NCBI GenBank assembly: GCA_005774545.1
Contig: VAUL01000023.1
Location: 1-42,109, forward strand
Direction of reading: 5' to 3'
Source of the DNA: Deltaproteobacteria bacterium
Lineage (GTDB): Bacteria > Desulfobacterota > Desulfuromonadia > Desulfuromonadales > BM103
Length of the DNA stretch: 42,109 nt
Part shown: piece after piece, positions 1-8,503 of the stretch
How positions within the stretch are numbered: position 1 is the first letter of the stretch
Layout of the letters: each line of letters begins with the position of its first letter
Notes under the pieces: model-generated
Seen by the model: the letters and a program-made list of their open reading frames with translations, nothing else
Databases searched by the model: none
What the model was told of the DNA's origin: nothing
Made by a program: the position numbers and the translations under genes

Positions 1-462
1 CCGCGACCCCCGCCCCTCCCGCGGCTTCACGATCACCTGCGGCAGGTGGCCGGGATAGGCCGACGGCAGATAACTCTCCGCAAAGGGGAGCCCGACCGCC
101 CTGAAGCGCGTGTAGGTTTCGAGCTTGTCGAGAAAGACCCGGGCCGTATCGGGCGGGGAGGCCAGCAGCCGGGGGAGCCGGTCCGCCGCCAGGCCGAGGA
201 AGTAGACCTCGTAATCGGTCGAGGGGACGACGAGGTCCACCCCCTCGTGCCGGCAGAGCGCCGCCATCTCTTCGCCATAACCCGGTTCGTAGCTGTAGGG
301 AACCTGGCGGAAGACGTCGCAGAAGTGATGACCGGCCGTACAGGTGCCGATGTCGGTCCCCACCAGGCGCAGGGAGGGATAGCGCTGGCGCAGGATGCGC
401 AGGATCCCCTGGCCGACGTTGCCGCCGATCCCGGTGACCAGAACAGTTGCCGTGCTAGTCAT
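1..462 (-). CDS. ATP-grasp carboligase-like protein, N-terminal part (runs off the window edge)
   Basis: Only the first 154 codons are present. The N-terminus (VLVTGIGGNVGQGILRIL) is a Rossmann-like pre-ATP-grasp domain of the kind found in CarB-like single-subunit ATP-grasp proteins of polysaccharide loci. At the edge the protein reads VIVKPREGRGSR, which looks like the nucleotide-binding K-P-x-x-G-x-G-S loop of ATP-grasp enzymes. Such enzymes use ATP to join a carboxylate to an amine or thiol, but the substrate cannot be told from this fragment. The ATG overlaps the stop of the upstream epimerase gene (ATGACTAG), so the two are almost certainly co-transcribed and translationally coupled. 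The truncation is caused by the window, not by mutation. Confidence 0.8.
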   Translation of the reverse strand, partial: MTSTATVLVTGIGGNVGQGILRILRQRYPSLRLVGTDIGTCTAGHHFCDVFRQVPYSYEPGYGEEMAALCRHEGVDLVVPSTDYEVYFLGLAADRLPRLLASPPDTARVFLDKLETYTRFRAVGLPFAESYLPSAYPGHLPQVIVKPREGRGSR

Positions 463-1303
463 GTGCCATCAACTCCCGCAACCCGTCGGCCAGGGCGACC
501 GACGGTCGTATCGAAAAAGCGGCTTGCCACTTCCCGGCCGCGTAAACGCAGCTCGGCGTGGCATCCTCCCCGGAGAAGACGATCTCGGCGCCGCCGGCAA
601 GCTCCGCCACCGTCCGCGCCACCTCAAGATTCGAAACCGCGACGCCGCTGACCGCATTGAAGACGCCGACGGCACCGGACGACCCGGCCGCGGCGAGCAT
701 GGCGGCGGCATCCCTGACATGCAGGTAGTCCTGGCGGCGGGCGCCGTCGCCCAGCAGGGTAATCCGCCCGGTTTGCCGGGCCTGCCGGATGATTGCCGGC
801 AGGAACGTCGTTGGCGTCATCCCCGGCCCGTACAGGGACGGCAGACGCAGCACCGCGTGGTTGGCATGCGCACGCACGACGGTCTCCCCGGCCAGTTTGC
901 TCAGGGCGTAGGCCGACGGGTTGTTGAACGGGTGATCCTCCGCGATCGGCCGGCAGAGCGGCTGACCGTAGACCGACACCGATGACGCATAGACCAGGCG
1001 CGCGCGCGCGAAGCGTTCCACGACCTCCAGCGGCAGGGCCACGTTCGCCCGGTTCATTTCCAGGGAAAACGCGTTCATCCGCCCGTAGGGAACCACCGCG
1101 GCCACCAGGTAGACCTCGGCGAAAGCGTCGTCCAGCCGGATCAACTCAGCCGGATCGGCCAGCGCGCCCGCCCACCCCTCGGGCCGGCGCCGGGCAACGC
1201 AGAGCACGTCCCGGCCCGACTCGGTCAGGAGCCGGCACAGCTGCCGGCCGAGAAAGCCGGCGCCGCCGATCACCATGGCCCGGGGCCTGGCATCAACAGT
1301 CAT
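455..1303 (-). CDS. NAD-dependent epimerase/dehydratase (extended SDR family)
   Basis: The 282-residue protein has the N-terminal nucleotide-binding motif GGAGFLG (residues 13-19), a conserved serine segment YASSVSVYG (105-113) and the catalytic Y132-x-x-x-K136 pair (YALSK), in the order of the extended short-chain dehydrogenase family. The segment LRLPSLYGPG and the later RQDYLHVRDAA are typical of nucleotide-sugar epimerases and dehydratases. It probably converts a nucleotide-activated sugar in the cytoplasm for a surface glycan; the exact sugar is not predictable. It is the first gene of a unit that continues into the ATP-grasp gene, with an 8-bp overlap. A sigma-70-like promoter lies about 95 bp upstream. 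Confidence 0.88.
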   Translation of the reverse strand: MTVDARPRAMVIGGAGFLGRQLCRLLTESGRDVLCVARRRPEGWAGALADPAELIRLDDAFAEVYLVAAVVPYGRMNAFSLEMNRANVALPLEVVERFARARLVYASSVSVYGQPLCRPIAEDHPFNNPSAYALSKLAGETVVRAHANHAVLRLPSLYGPGMTPTTFLPAIIRQARQTGRITLLGDGARRQDYLHVRDAAAMLAAAGSSGAVGVFNAVSGVAVSNLEVARTVAELAGGAEIVFSGEDATPSCVYAAGKWQAAFSIRPSVALADGLRELMAHD

Positions 1304-1398
1304 GGGCGTGCCCCGGGGTCGGCCCCGGACAGGGGGAGAATAACGGTGTCATGGCACGGACTCATGCGCATCGAAGTCTGAAAACCGATAAGTCACTG

Positions 1399-1428
1399 AA
1401 TATAGCATGGATCGCGGCGGCATGTGAA
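1399..1428 (-). promoter_or_regulatory. sigma-70-type promoter for the epimerase/ATP-grasp unit
   Basis: On the minus strand TTCACA (1423-1428) and TATATT (1399-1404) are separated by 18 bp. Each hexamer matches the -35/-10 consensus at five of six positions. The site starts just downstream of the previous gene's stop codon and points at the epimerase gene, so that gene need not rely on readthrough. Confidence 0.6.
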
Positions 1429-1431
1429 CGC

Positions 1432-3060
1432 TTATGGGCGGCCAAGCCGAGCCGCCGCTTCCGCGCGGGTTCGCTGGTAACCGGGCGCCCAGGGGAAGCG
1501 CGGCTGCCAGGCCTCCACCTGGCGCAACACCTGGAACCAGGCCATCTCCCGGGCCAGGGCCGGCCGGGGATCCGGCTGCCGGGCAAAGACCAGGGCGATG
1601 TCGTCGACATGAACCAGCGACCAGCGGGCATCCCCCGCCAGCCGGCGCACCAGCGGATAAAGCTCGCCGCTGTAGATGTCGATCGACGGCATGACCACCG
1701 TGTCGATGTCGTGGCGCTGCAGCAAATCGCGGCCGGCCGGGGTGTCGGCGAGAATCTCGCGATAGGCGGCCGCCGCATCGCCGGACAGCACGCGCGTATC
1801 GGTGAAGATCAGCTGGCGCGGCCAGAGGCGGTAGCTGAGGTACCCCCCCCACGCATCGAAGTTGAACAGGTGGCCGCGCCCCGCGTTGGCGGCGAGGTAA
1901 TCGGCGGCGCGGACCGGGAAATAGCCGGGCTGCAGGAGTTGGCGGATCCGGCCGCGGTTGCCGTGGCCGGGGGCCGCGATGAGTACCAGCGCCAGCAGGA
2001 CGAGCGCCGGTGCAAGCAGCAGGTCATGCCGCCGCGACCAGCGGACCGCGCCGGCTTCGGCCAGCGCCAGCCCCGCCAGCAGCGCCGCCACCGGCAGGAA
2101 AAACCCGAGATAGCGCATGGACAGCAGCGCCGCCAGCGCCAGCCCGCCGGCGATGGCGGCGGCGCTGAAGCAGCGCCGCCACAGCAGTAGCCCCAGGGTC
2201 GGCACGGTCGCCAGCACCAGGGCGGCACAGGCCAGCCAGCCCGGCTCCGTGGCCACATGCCGCCAGATCGCCAGCGGCGACTGGAATTCCAGGACATCGG
2301 CCGCCCTGGCGCCGAACGCGTTGCCGAACAGGCTGGGGACGAGCCGGAGCCCGTTGGGGTTGAGCAAAAAGACCAGCAGGCAGGCGCCGGCCGTGAGCCA
2401 GAGCGCCCGGCGCACCGGCTGCAGGCGCGGCTCGCGAAGGGCACAACCGGCGTAGACGGCGACCGTCAGGGTGCCGACGGCAAAGCCGGGGTGCAACTGG
2501 GCCGCCGCCAGTTGCAGCGGCACGAGCAGGAAGAGCGGCCGCGACCGGGCGGTGCGCGCACAGTACTCCAGGACGATGACCACCAGCAGGGTCGAGGCGA
2601 ACACGAACAGGTGCGGCCGGTCGGAATCCTCGAGCATGACGCGCAGGGCAAGGGTCAGCGGCAGCAGCGGCAGCAGCGCCAGGTTGCTGCGGGTCGCCCG
2701 CCACAGGAAGCCCCCTGCGGCCAGGATCATCGCGGCACACAGCGCGGCGCGCAGCCAGACGATGCCGGCCAGGCCGAAAACACCGTGCACCAGGGAGTAG
2801 GCGACCTGGGCGAGCCAGTACTGGCGCAGGATCAGCTGCGGTCGCGCAGGGTCGGCGCTGTCGCTGGCCGGCAGGTAGGAGAAGGGATCGCCGTCCGGCA
2901 GCGCCCCGTTGGCCCGGATGACATCGCCGGTCTTGAGATGCCACCAGAGGTCGTTGGAATTGATCGGCACCAGGGCGGTGACCAGCGCCGCCGCCGCGAG
3001 GACCGACAGGAGCACGACCGTGAGCAGCCGGCCGGAGGAGGCCTCATCCCGCAGGCTCAT
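1432..3060 (-). CDS. GT-C-like polytopic membrane protein (family member A)
   Basis: This 542-residue protein has about ten or more hydrophobic segments and belongs to a family with five members in the window. Family landmarks are NDLWWHLKTG just after the first membrane segment, DGDPFSYL, QYWLAQ, DRPHLFVF, a GGYL segment in the soluble C-terminal part, and a following [VI]F[VI]DGR-type motif. The acidic loop after the first membrane helix is reminiscent of GT-C lipid-linked sugar transferases, but this assignment is an inference and no substrate can be named. Member A reads IFTDTR where the other four read DGR. Its start overlaps the stop of member B by ATGA, so A is translated downstream of B. 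Confidence 0.8.
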   Translation of the reverse strand: MSLRDEASSGRLLTVVLLSVLAAAALVTALVPINSNDLWWHLKTGDVIRANGALPDGDPFSYLPASDSADPARPQLILRQYWLAQVAYSLVHGVFGLAGIVWLRAALCAAMILAAGGFLWRATRSNLALLPLLPLTLALRVMLEDSDRPHLFVFASTLLVVIVLEYCARTARSRPLFLLVPLQLAAAQLHPGFAVGTLTVAVYAGCALREPRLQPVRRALWLTAGACLLVFLLNPNGLRLVPSLFGNAFGARAADVLEFQSPLAIWRHVATEPGWLACAALVLATVPTLGLLLWRRCFSAAAIAGGLALAALLSMRYLGFFLPVAALLAGLALAEAGAVRWSRRHDLLLAPALVLLALVLIAAPGHGNRGRIRQLLQPGYFPVRAADYLAANAGRGHLFNFDAWGGYLSYRLWPRQLIFTDTRVLSGDAAAAYREILADTPAGRDLLQRHDIDTVVMPSIDIYSGELYPLVRRLAGDARWSLVHVDDIALVFARQPDPRPALAREMAWFQVLRQVEAWQPRFPWAPGYQRTRAEAAARLGRP

Positions 3061-5222
3061 GGCCGCTCCGCGGCGAGCCGGGCCAGATAGGGCGACCCGG
3101 GGAATTCGTCTGCCAGCCGCTGACGCGCGGCCTTGGCCGCCTGGTCGTCGCGCAGCCCGGCCGCGGCCAGCGCCAGCCCGAAGAGCGACTGCTCCCGGTC
3201 GGCGCCGCGGCGCTCCTCCAATCCCTTGGCGAACACCGCCCGCGCCGCCCCGGCCTGCCCCGTCTCCAGCAGCAGGAAACCGAGGTTGTTGCGCACCCGC
3301 CCGTTCTCGGCGAGGTCCAGCGAGGCCCGGTAGGCTTTTTCGGCGGCCGGGTACTGGCGCAGCTGCTGCTGCGCGGCACCGAGGAAGAAATAGTGCTCGC
3401 CGGTCTTCTGGTATTCAAGCGCCAGGGTGGCGAGCTCGACCGCCACAGCCCACTGCCCGGCCCGCAGGGCGGCCTTCCCGCCGCGCACGCCGATCCCGAA
3501 ATGGGTGACGGCAAACGCCGGATTCTTGCGGGCGGCCAGCAGGTACTGCGCGGCCGCCGCAGGGTCATTGCGGGCATCGAGGAAGAACGCCAGGCGGAAG
3601 TTTTCGAAAAAACCGTCCGGCGCCCCGGCCACGGCCCGGCGCAGCTCCGCCTCGACCTCGGCGGCTTCGGGCCCGGTTGCCAGCGGCGCGAGATAGTCGA
3701 AGTCGTAGCCGCCGGGGCGCAGGTAGCGGTAGCCGCCGGAGGAAGCCGCGCCGGCCCCGAGCGGGAGATCGCTGCGGACAAAGAGTACGGAAATATCGTC
3801 GGCGGCGGCCTGGCGGAACCCCGGCATATCGTTGAAGTAGTCGATATCCCGCAGGTCCTGCCGGTCGAGCACCGCGGCCTGCACCTGGTTGGCGGTCAGA
3901 TAACGGGCGAACTCGTGCCGGTCGATCGTCTTGAAGCGCTCGTAAAGTGCCAGCTGGTCAGGCAGGCACCGGCCGTCGATAAAGGTTCTGGCCTCCGGCA
4001 GGCGCCATTGCAGGTAGCCGCCGAATTTCCAGGAATTGTAGAGATTCCCGGCAAAACCCGCGGCCTTGAGCTGCTGCACCGCACCCTCGGGGAAACGGCC
4101 CGGCTTGACGCCCAGGCCGAACTCGTACCCCCTGGTTTTCTGGAACGTCGCCTGCCACAACGCCAGGCAGACGGCTGCCAGCCCGGCAGCGGCGAGCAGC
4201 CCCGGCCAGCGCCTGCGCGCCCCCCGGAACGTCAGCCACGACGGCCACGAGCACTCCGCCAGGTTGACGCCGATGACGGCCGCCAGGGCGAACGACGCGA
4301 CCCCGATGAACCGGACGCTCCCCGCCGCCAGGACCAGGAAGAGCACAAAAACCATCGGGGTGAGGAGGCGCAGGCGGCGCCGGCCGAACCAGAATGTCGC
4401 CGCCGACAGCGCCGCCAGGGCGGCAAAGCCGGGGTGGGCAGTCCAGACCAGGGCCTGCTGCTCCTCCACCAGGGTGATTCCGGCCCCGTAATCGGCGAAC
4501 ATGCCGCCGTAGACCAGGCGGTAAAGGTCGAGGCCGCTCGGGTTGACGAGCAGCGCCGCCGAGGCCAGCCCCAAAAGAATCAGGGCGTTGCGCAGATCGC
4601 CGGGCGCGTAGCGGTCCGACTTGAATGCGCGTTCGGCCAACTTCTCCAGGAGGAACAGGCCGGCGAAGAGCTGGGCCAGGAAAGCCGCGGGATACAGGCC
4701 GTTCCAGAGCAGCACGACCAGGAAGAAGAGCAGGTAGCGCCGCCGGCGTTCCGGCCCGCCGAAAAAGTACCAGAAGAGGAAGACGACGCCGGCGAACTTG
4801 AAGACCAGCGGCCGGAGGATGAAGCGGAAGCGGGCCAGCGTGACGACCCAGGCCGCCAGCCCGGCGGCGGCGATGGCCGGCAGCCGCTTTTCCGTCAGGA
4901 ACAGGCAGAGAAAGAGGACGGCGCCGGCGACGATCAGGGCGCTGAACAGCTGCAGCCCTTCGATGCCGGCGGCGGCCGCCACCAGGTAGTAGAGCGGGTC
5001 GGACAACCAGTAGGCCAGCGTCCAGGGGGCCTCCGCCGTGGCAAACGAGAAGGGATCGCCGGTCGGGAGCGCACGGTTTTCGACGATCCACTGCCCGGTG
5101 CGCAGGTGCCACCAGACATCGTAATCGTAGACTTTCTGCAGCGCCATCACCCCGGCAAAGAGGCTGACGATCAGCAGCAGCATCCGCCGGCAGCCGGCAT
5201 GTTCGTTTATTGCGTCGTTCAT
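3057..5222 (-). CDS. GT-C-like polytopic membrane protein with C-terminal TPR-like region (family member B)
   Basis: The protein is 721 residues from the ATG at 5222. The first two thirds resemble member A: YDVWWHLRTG after the first helix, TGDPFSFA, many membrane segments, then FGGYLQWRLPEA and FIDGR. The last roughly 200 residues are rich in alanine and leucine with helical pairs, including HYFFLGAAQQQLRQYPAAEKAYRAS, and look like tetratricopeptide repeats. This extension is absent from the other members. An in-frame ATG at 5255 exists, but it lies inside a perfect 32-bp palindrome, so I prefer 5222, which also gives an N-terminus like those of the paralogues. The function is unknown; protein-glycan processing at the membrane is a guess from the GT-C-like topology. 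Confidence 0.8.
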   Translation of the reverse strand: MNDAINEHAGCRRMLLLIVSLFAGVMALQKVYDYDVWWHLRTGQWIVENRALPTGDPFSFATAEAPWTLAYWLSDPLYYLVAAAAGIEGLQLFSALIVAGAVLFLCLFLTEKRLPAIAAAGLAAWVVTLARFRFILRPLVFKFAGVVFLFWYFFGGPERRRRYLLFFLVVLLWNGLYPAAFLAQLFAGLFLLEKLAERAFKSDRYAPGDLRNALILLGLASAALLVNPSGLDLYRLVYGGMFADYGAGITLVEEQQALVWTAHPGFAALAALSAATFWFGRRRLRLLTPMVFVLFLVLAAGSVRFIGVASFALAAVIGVNLAECSWPSWLTFRGARRRWPGLLAAAGLAAVCLALWQATFQKTRGYEFGLGVKPGRFPEGAVQQLKAAGFAGNLYNSWKFGGYLQWRLPEARTFIDGRCLPDQLALYERFKTIDRHEFARYLTANQVQAAVLDRQDLRDIDYFNDMPGFRQAAADDISVLFVRSDLPLGAGAASSGGYRYLRPGGYDFDYLAPLATGPEAAEVEAELRRAVAGAPDGFFENFRLAFFLDARNDPAAAAQYLLAARKNPAFAVTHFGIGVRGGKAALRAGQWAVAVELATLALEYQKTGEHYFFLGAAQQQLRQYPAAEKAYRASLDLAENGRVRNNLGFLLLETGQAGAARAVFAKGLEERRGADREQSLFGLALAAAGLRDDQAAKAARQRLADEFPGSPYLARLAAERP

Positions 5223-5235
5223 GGCAGGGAAACAG

Positions 5236-5267
5236 CCGGAGGGGCGTATGGCCATACGCCCCTCCGG
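5236..5267. repeat. Perfect 32-bp palindrome
   Basis: Positions 5236-5251 and 5252-5267 are exact reverse complements, with the core GGGCGTATGG/CCATACGCCC. It lies 3' of the beta-barrel gene and 5' of member B, and would form a 15-16 bp hairpin in RNA from either strand. Neither side has a clean T run (minus side CTGTTTCC), so it is at best a weak terminator. It may instead be a dispersed palindromic element or an RNA-stability hairpin. Confidence 0.75.
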
Positions 5268-5308
5268 TCAGGACAAGCAAGCGGGCAAGAATGCGACGGC
5301 ACCCGCCG

Positions 5309-7540
5309 TCAGAAGAATTTCTTCAGACCGACTTCCCAGCGCTGCTCCCTGACCCCGGGAACAAAGCTGCTCTTGTCGGCCCGACCGTAAGCGTAGGAGA
5401 CATTCGCCTGCAGCTTGCGGAAGGACGCGACGGCCGAAAGCTGGAATTCGAACTCGTTCTGTTCGGTGAGGCCGTAGCGGCGCACCCCGAAATCGGCGTC
5501 CAGGGTCAGGTAGCGGGTCACGTAGTAGACCGCCGAAAGCTCCATGCTGGCGTACCACAGCGAATCGTCGCCCCAGACGCTCTGGTAGTCGAAGCGCTGC
5601 TCGAGGCTGAGCCACTTGCGCGCCAGGCCGCTGGCTTCGTACAGGTGATAGGCGGAGCTCTGCTCGGCCAGCAGCAGCCAGCCGCTCCCCTTCGGGCCAG
5701 TTCCCCACAGCGCGCGAACCTTCCCCTGCGTCCCCCAGGTGCGGTTCGGCTGGTAGCTGAGGCCGCTTTCGTGGGCGAAGGTCATCTCCGGGTCGCCGGT
5801 CACGAATTCCAGGGCGGTGAGTTCGTCCGCGCGCCACCGATAGGTCAGCTCGTCACCCTCCGAGAAGATCGTCAGGATGTCAGCACGCCACTGCTCGCGG
5901 GTGTAGGAGGCGTCGTGCTGCAGCCGCAGCTGATGACGGTCTTCGCCGGCATGAACCAGGTCGTAGTAGACGCTGAAGCGATTGCGCCACTGCGCCGGCG
6001 GGGCCAGTTCGAGGTAGGCCGTGGTCGTCGTCCGGTAGGACGTGCCGCTGAGCGTGCGCGTACGCTCCGCCTCGCCGAGGAAACTTTGTGAAATGGTCGG
6101 TTCGAGATGCTTGGTGATGTTCGCGTTGTAGTCGCCGGAACCGACGGCCAGATCCTGGCTCCCGCCGATCGTGACCGTCGGGGAAAGCCGGTTGTTGGCG
6201 GCAAGCCGGGCCGTCAGCTCGGTGTAGAGCGATTCGCTCACGCTGCTGTCGAACCAGGCAGCCGAGCAGGCCGCCAGCCAATCCTTGGCGCGTTCCATGC
6301 GGTTGTCGCTGCGCAGCTCCACCCCCACGCGGGCGGCCTGGCCGTCGCCGATGCGCGAATTGCGCATCCAGTCGACCTCGACCTCCGGCGTCAGGACGTA
6401 GCCGGGATAGCGCTTGCTCTCGATCTGGTATTTGCCGTAGACGCTGTCTTCGCTGCGCTCGTACTGGGAGCCGGGGATGAAAGCGTTCTCGTTCTGCCAG
6501 CGCTGGCCGAGCAGGTACATCTTCCACTTGTTCTGGGGATCCCACTCGCCGTTGGCGAGGACCGGAAAATCGAAGACCTTCTCGATCCCGCCGGCATCGT
6601 TGGTGGTCCGCGACAGGGAGGTGTAGTTGGCGAAGCCCCAGCCCCGCCGCTTGCCATTGCTGAACAGGTTGAGGCGGTAGGCGCTCTCCTTCCCCTCGAG
6701 GTTGGTGCGCCAGTCGGTCCGCCGCGTCAGGGAGCCGTCGACGGAGATCATCAGCCAGTTGGTGAGGTGCACCCACTGCCGGCGGTTGAGGTGGTCGACG
6801 GTGCCGAGCAGCCAGGTCCGCTCCTCGTAGTCGTTCTCCTCGTCGAGGAAGTCGACGTGCTCGAAGACCCGGTAGTGGAACCAGTTGTTGCGGCGATTCA
6901 GGGAGACGAACGCCAGGTCGCGCTCGCGGTAGTGCTGCGGGTCGACCCCCTTGGTATCGCGCACGTAGTCTTCGCGATAATCCACCAGCAGGCGGGGGAG
7001 CGCCGCCAGCTTTTCGCGGTATTCGCCGAAGAGGTTGGCCTGCGGCCCGCCGAAGATCAGGGTGAGCCCGCTGGAAATGTGCTGACCGTCCTCGACCCCC
7101 CGGAAGATGTTCGGGTCGATGATCAGGTCCGGCGAACTGCTGATCCGCGACGGGCTGGAACGGTTCAGGTCGCGCGAAAAGACGTGGAGTTCGAGCGGCA
7201 GCCCCGCCGGGGTGAAGCGGAAATCGCCGGCAAAGAGGATCTTGCCGTCCTTGAAATCGATATCGGTGCCGTTGAGCGAGCCGTCGAGACCGGTCCACTC
7301 GTAACCGAGGCCGAGGTCCCAGCCCCCCGCCCGGCCGCCCTGGATCAGCCGCCGGTTGTGCCAGAAGAGGGAATACTGCTGGAAGAAATGGGACATGTCG
7401 AGTTGCGTCTCGCCATCGACGTCACGCTGGTACTCCGCCCAGTTCAGCTGGGCAGAGCCAGTGACAACGGCCGCAGCCCCCCCGGCCCCGAAGAGGGGGA
7501 GGCAGAGCGCGGCGGCAAGGATGAGGAGGACACGCCTCAT
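5309..7540 (-). CDS. Outer-membrane beta-barrel protein of the cytochrome locus
   Basis: The 743-residue protein starts with a signal peptide (MRRVLLILAAALCLPLFGAGGAAA) and continues as alternating polar and aromatic strands with many W, Y and R residues. It ends in VGLKKFF, a C-terminal phenylalanine as expected for BAM-inserted barrels. No haem motif is present. In metal reducers, large barrels next to multihaem cytochromes form the pore of porin-cytochrome conduits, and I infer a similar conduit or filament-exit role here. The start at 7540 is chosen over an upstream in-frame ATG (7606) because it gives the signal peptide and has AGGA at the right distance. A sigma-54-like promoter lies in the 246-bp gap upstream. 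Confidence 0.82.
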   Translation of the reverse strand: MRRVLLILAAALCLPLFGAGGAAAVVTGSAQLNWAEYQRDVDGETQLDMSHFFQQYSLFWHNRRLIQGGRAGGWDLGLGYEWTGLDGSLNGTDIDFKDGKILFAGDFRFTPAGLPLELHVFSRDLNRSSPSRISSSPDLIIDPNIFRGVEDGQHISSGLTLIFGGPQANLFGEYREKLAALPRLLVDYREDYVRDTKGVDPQHYRERDLAFVSLNRRNNWFHYRVFEHVDFLDEENDYEERTWLLGTVDHLNRRQWVHLTNWLMISVDGSLTRRTDWRTNLEGKESAYRLNLFSNGKRRGWGFANYTSLSRTTNDAGGIEKVFDFPVLANGEWDPQNKWKMYLLGQRWQNENAFIPGSQYERSEDSVYGKYQIESKRYPGYVLTPEVEVDWMRNSRIGDGQAARVGVELRSDNRMERAKDWLAACSAAWFDSSVSESLYTELTARLAANNRLSPTVTIGGSQDLAVGSGDYNANITKHLEPTISQSFLGEAERTRTLSGTSYRTTTTAYLELAPPAQWRNRFSVYYDLVHAGEDRHQLRLQHDASYTREQWRADILTIFSEGDELTYRWRADELTALEFVTGDPEMTFAHESGLSYQPNRTWGTQGKVRALWGTGPKGSGWLLLAEQSSAYHLYEASGLARKWLSLEQRFDYQSVWGDDSLWYASMELSAVYYVTRYLTLDADFGVRRYGLTEQNEFEFQLSAVASFRKLQANVSYAYGRADKSSFVPGVREQRWEVGLKKFF

Positions 7541-7601
7541 GAATAATCCTGCGGGTGGTTTCTTGACCGGCACGGTGCCGGAATTAAGCCAAGAAGACAA
7601 A

Positions 7602-7617
7602 TGCAAATTTCATTCCA
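7602..7617 (-). promoter_or_regulatory. sigma-54 (-24/-12) promoter for the beta-barrel gene
   Basis: The minus strand reads TGGAATGAAATTTGCA, with GG and GC separated by 10 bp and a perfect TTGCA -12 element. The -24 element TGGAATG differs from consensus TGGCACG at two positions. Predicted transcription would start near 7592, about 50 nt before the ATG at 7540. The rest of the 7541-7786 gap holds a short CCGGCA/TGCCGG hairpin (7567-7581) and the upstream gene's terminator. Confidence 0.5.
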
Positions 7618-7730
7618 TGCCCCCCTGCGCCTATCCTGTCGGCCTGCCGTCGCTCCGCACCCCGCCGAGACCCGGACCCCGCCATTTCCCCGCGGCACCC
7701 TCGCCAAATCGCCCAGCCTCTGCCGGACGC

Positions 7731-7763
7731 AAAAAAAGGGCGGGGGCACATGGCCCCCGCCCT
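7731..7763 (-). terminator. Rho-independent terminator after the tetrahaem cytochrome gene
   Basis: An 11-bp perfect GC-rich stem (7737-7747 with 7753-7763) and a 5-nt loop are followed on the minus strand by seven T residues. It starts 23 bp after the cytochrome stop codon and is the strongest terminator seen in the window. It separates the cytochrome message from the downstream beta-barrel gene. Confidence 0.88.
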
Positions 7764-7786
7764 CGCGAACTGCAGTCAACCGCGAT

Positions 7787-8434
7787 TTACTTGATGTGGC
7801 AGGCGCGGCAGAGGTTCGACCCGGCGTTGTTGATGACGATCAGGTCGGTACCGACGGTGTTGTGGACGTCATGGCAGGAGGAGCACTGCACGACGTTGTT
7901 CAGCGTCGAGGTGGTGCCGAACTTGATCGGCTGGCCGGCGATGGCGAGGACGTTGGCGATCGAGTTGATCTCGGCGTCGGCCGCGTCGGACGCATCGTAG
8001 CTGAAGTTGACCGGGTGGTCGTTGTTCATGTTGTTGTCGAGCATCTTGCTGCCGTTGACCTGCACAGCGTAGTTGCCGGTGACGGTGGTGTTCGGCGGGT
8101 TGCGCAGGGCGGCGCCGCCCATGACCTGGGAGCCGTCATGGCAGGTGAGGCAGGCAGCGGCGTCGATCTTGGTGTAGTCGGAGTCGATCGAGGCGTTCAG
8201 GGTGCCGCTCGAGTAGACGCCAACCAGACCGCCGGCAGCGGCGTTGCGGTTCCACAGCGGGCCGCCGGTGAACGCAGCGTTCGCACCGTGCGGGGTGTGG
8301 CAGAACACGCAGATCTCGTCCGTCTCGTTGCCGCCGATGGTGGTCGGCAGGTCGTGGGCGGAGTTGTCGATCAACGCCAGGGCGGGGGCGGCCAGCATCA
8401 GCATGCCGGCCAACAGCACTACAAGCTTCTTCAT
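7787..8434 (-). CDS. OmcE-like tetrahaem c-type cytochrome, candidate nanowire subunit
   Basis: The 215-residue protein has a signal peptide cleaved after ALA-20 and four CXXCH motifs at 42-46, 95-99, 184-188 and 209-213. It contains exactly eight histidines: four in the motifs and H27, H49, H140 and H191. That is the number needed for four bis-histidine haems with none to spare. The features SAHDL, CVFCHTPH, NDHPV, CSSCHDVH and a C-terminal CRACHIK fit my recollection of the OmcE family, whose members polymerise into extracellular haem filaments. The size also fits. Setting supports a highly expressed secreted product: GGGAGGT Shine-Dalgarno, its own sigma-54-like promoter, its own terminator, and ccs genes upstream in the locus. 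A soluble periplasmic cytochrome c3-family protein is the alternative. Confidence 0.88.
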   Translation of the reverse strand: MKKLVVLLAGMLMLAAPALALIDNSAHDLPTTIGGNETDEICVFCHTPHGANAAFTGGPLWNRNAAAGGLVGVYSSGTLNASIDSDYTKIDAAACLTCHDGSQVMGGAALRNPPNTTVTGNYAVQVNGSKMLDNNMNNDHPVNFSYDASDAADAEINSIANVLAIAGQPIKFGTTSTLNNVVQCSSCHDVHNTVGTDLIVINNAGSNLCRACHIK

Positions 8435-8503
8435 TTCTACCTCCCTAAAACAGGTTGTGAGTTTGCCAGTCGGTGCTGGCTGTACCTATCGTTGGCATCC
8501 GTT

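Noticed and set aside
5223-5255. ATG at 5255 as start of member B
   Set aside because: It lies within a perfect palindrome, adds residues unlike the paralogues, and the ATG at 5222 gives the expected N-terminus.
3393-5390. A 665-codon open frame on the plus strand opposite member B
   Set aside because: It is antisense to a clear membrane protein, rich in R, Q, G and E as expected from GC-rich complement frames, and has no recognisable domain.
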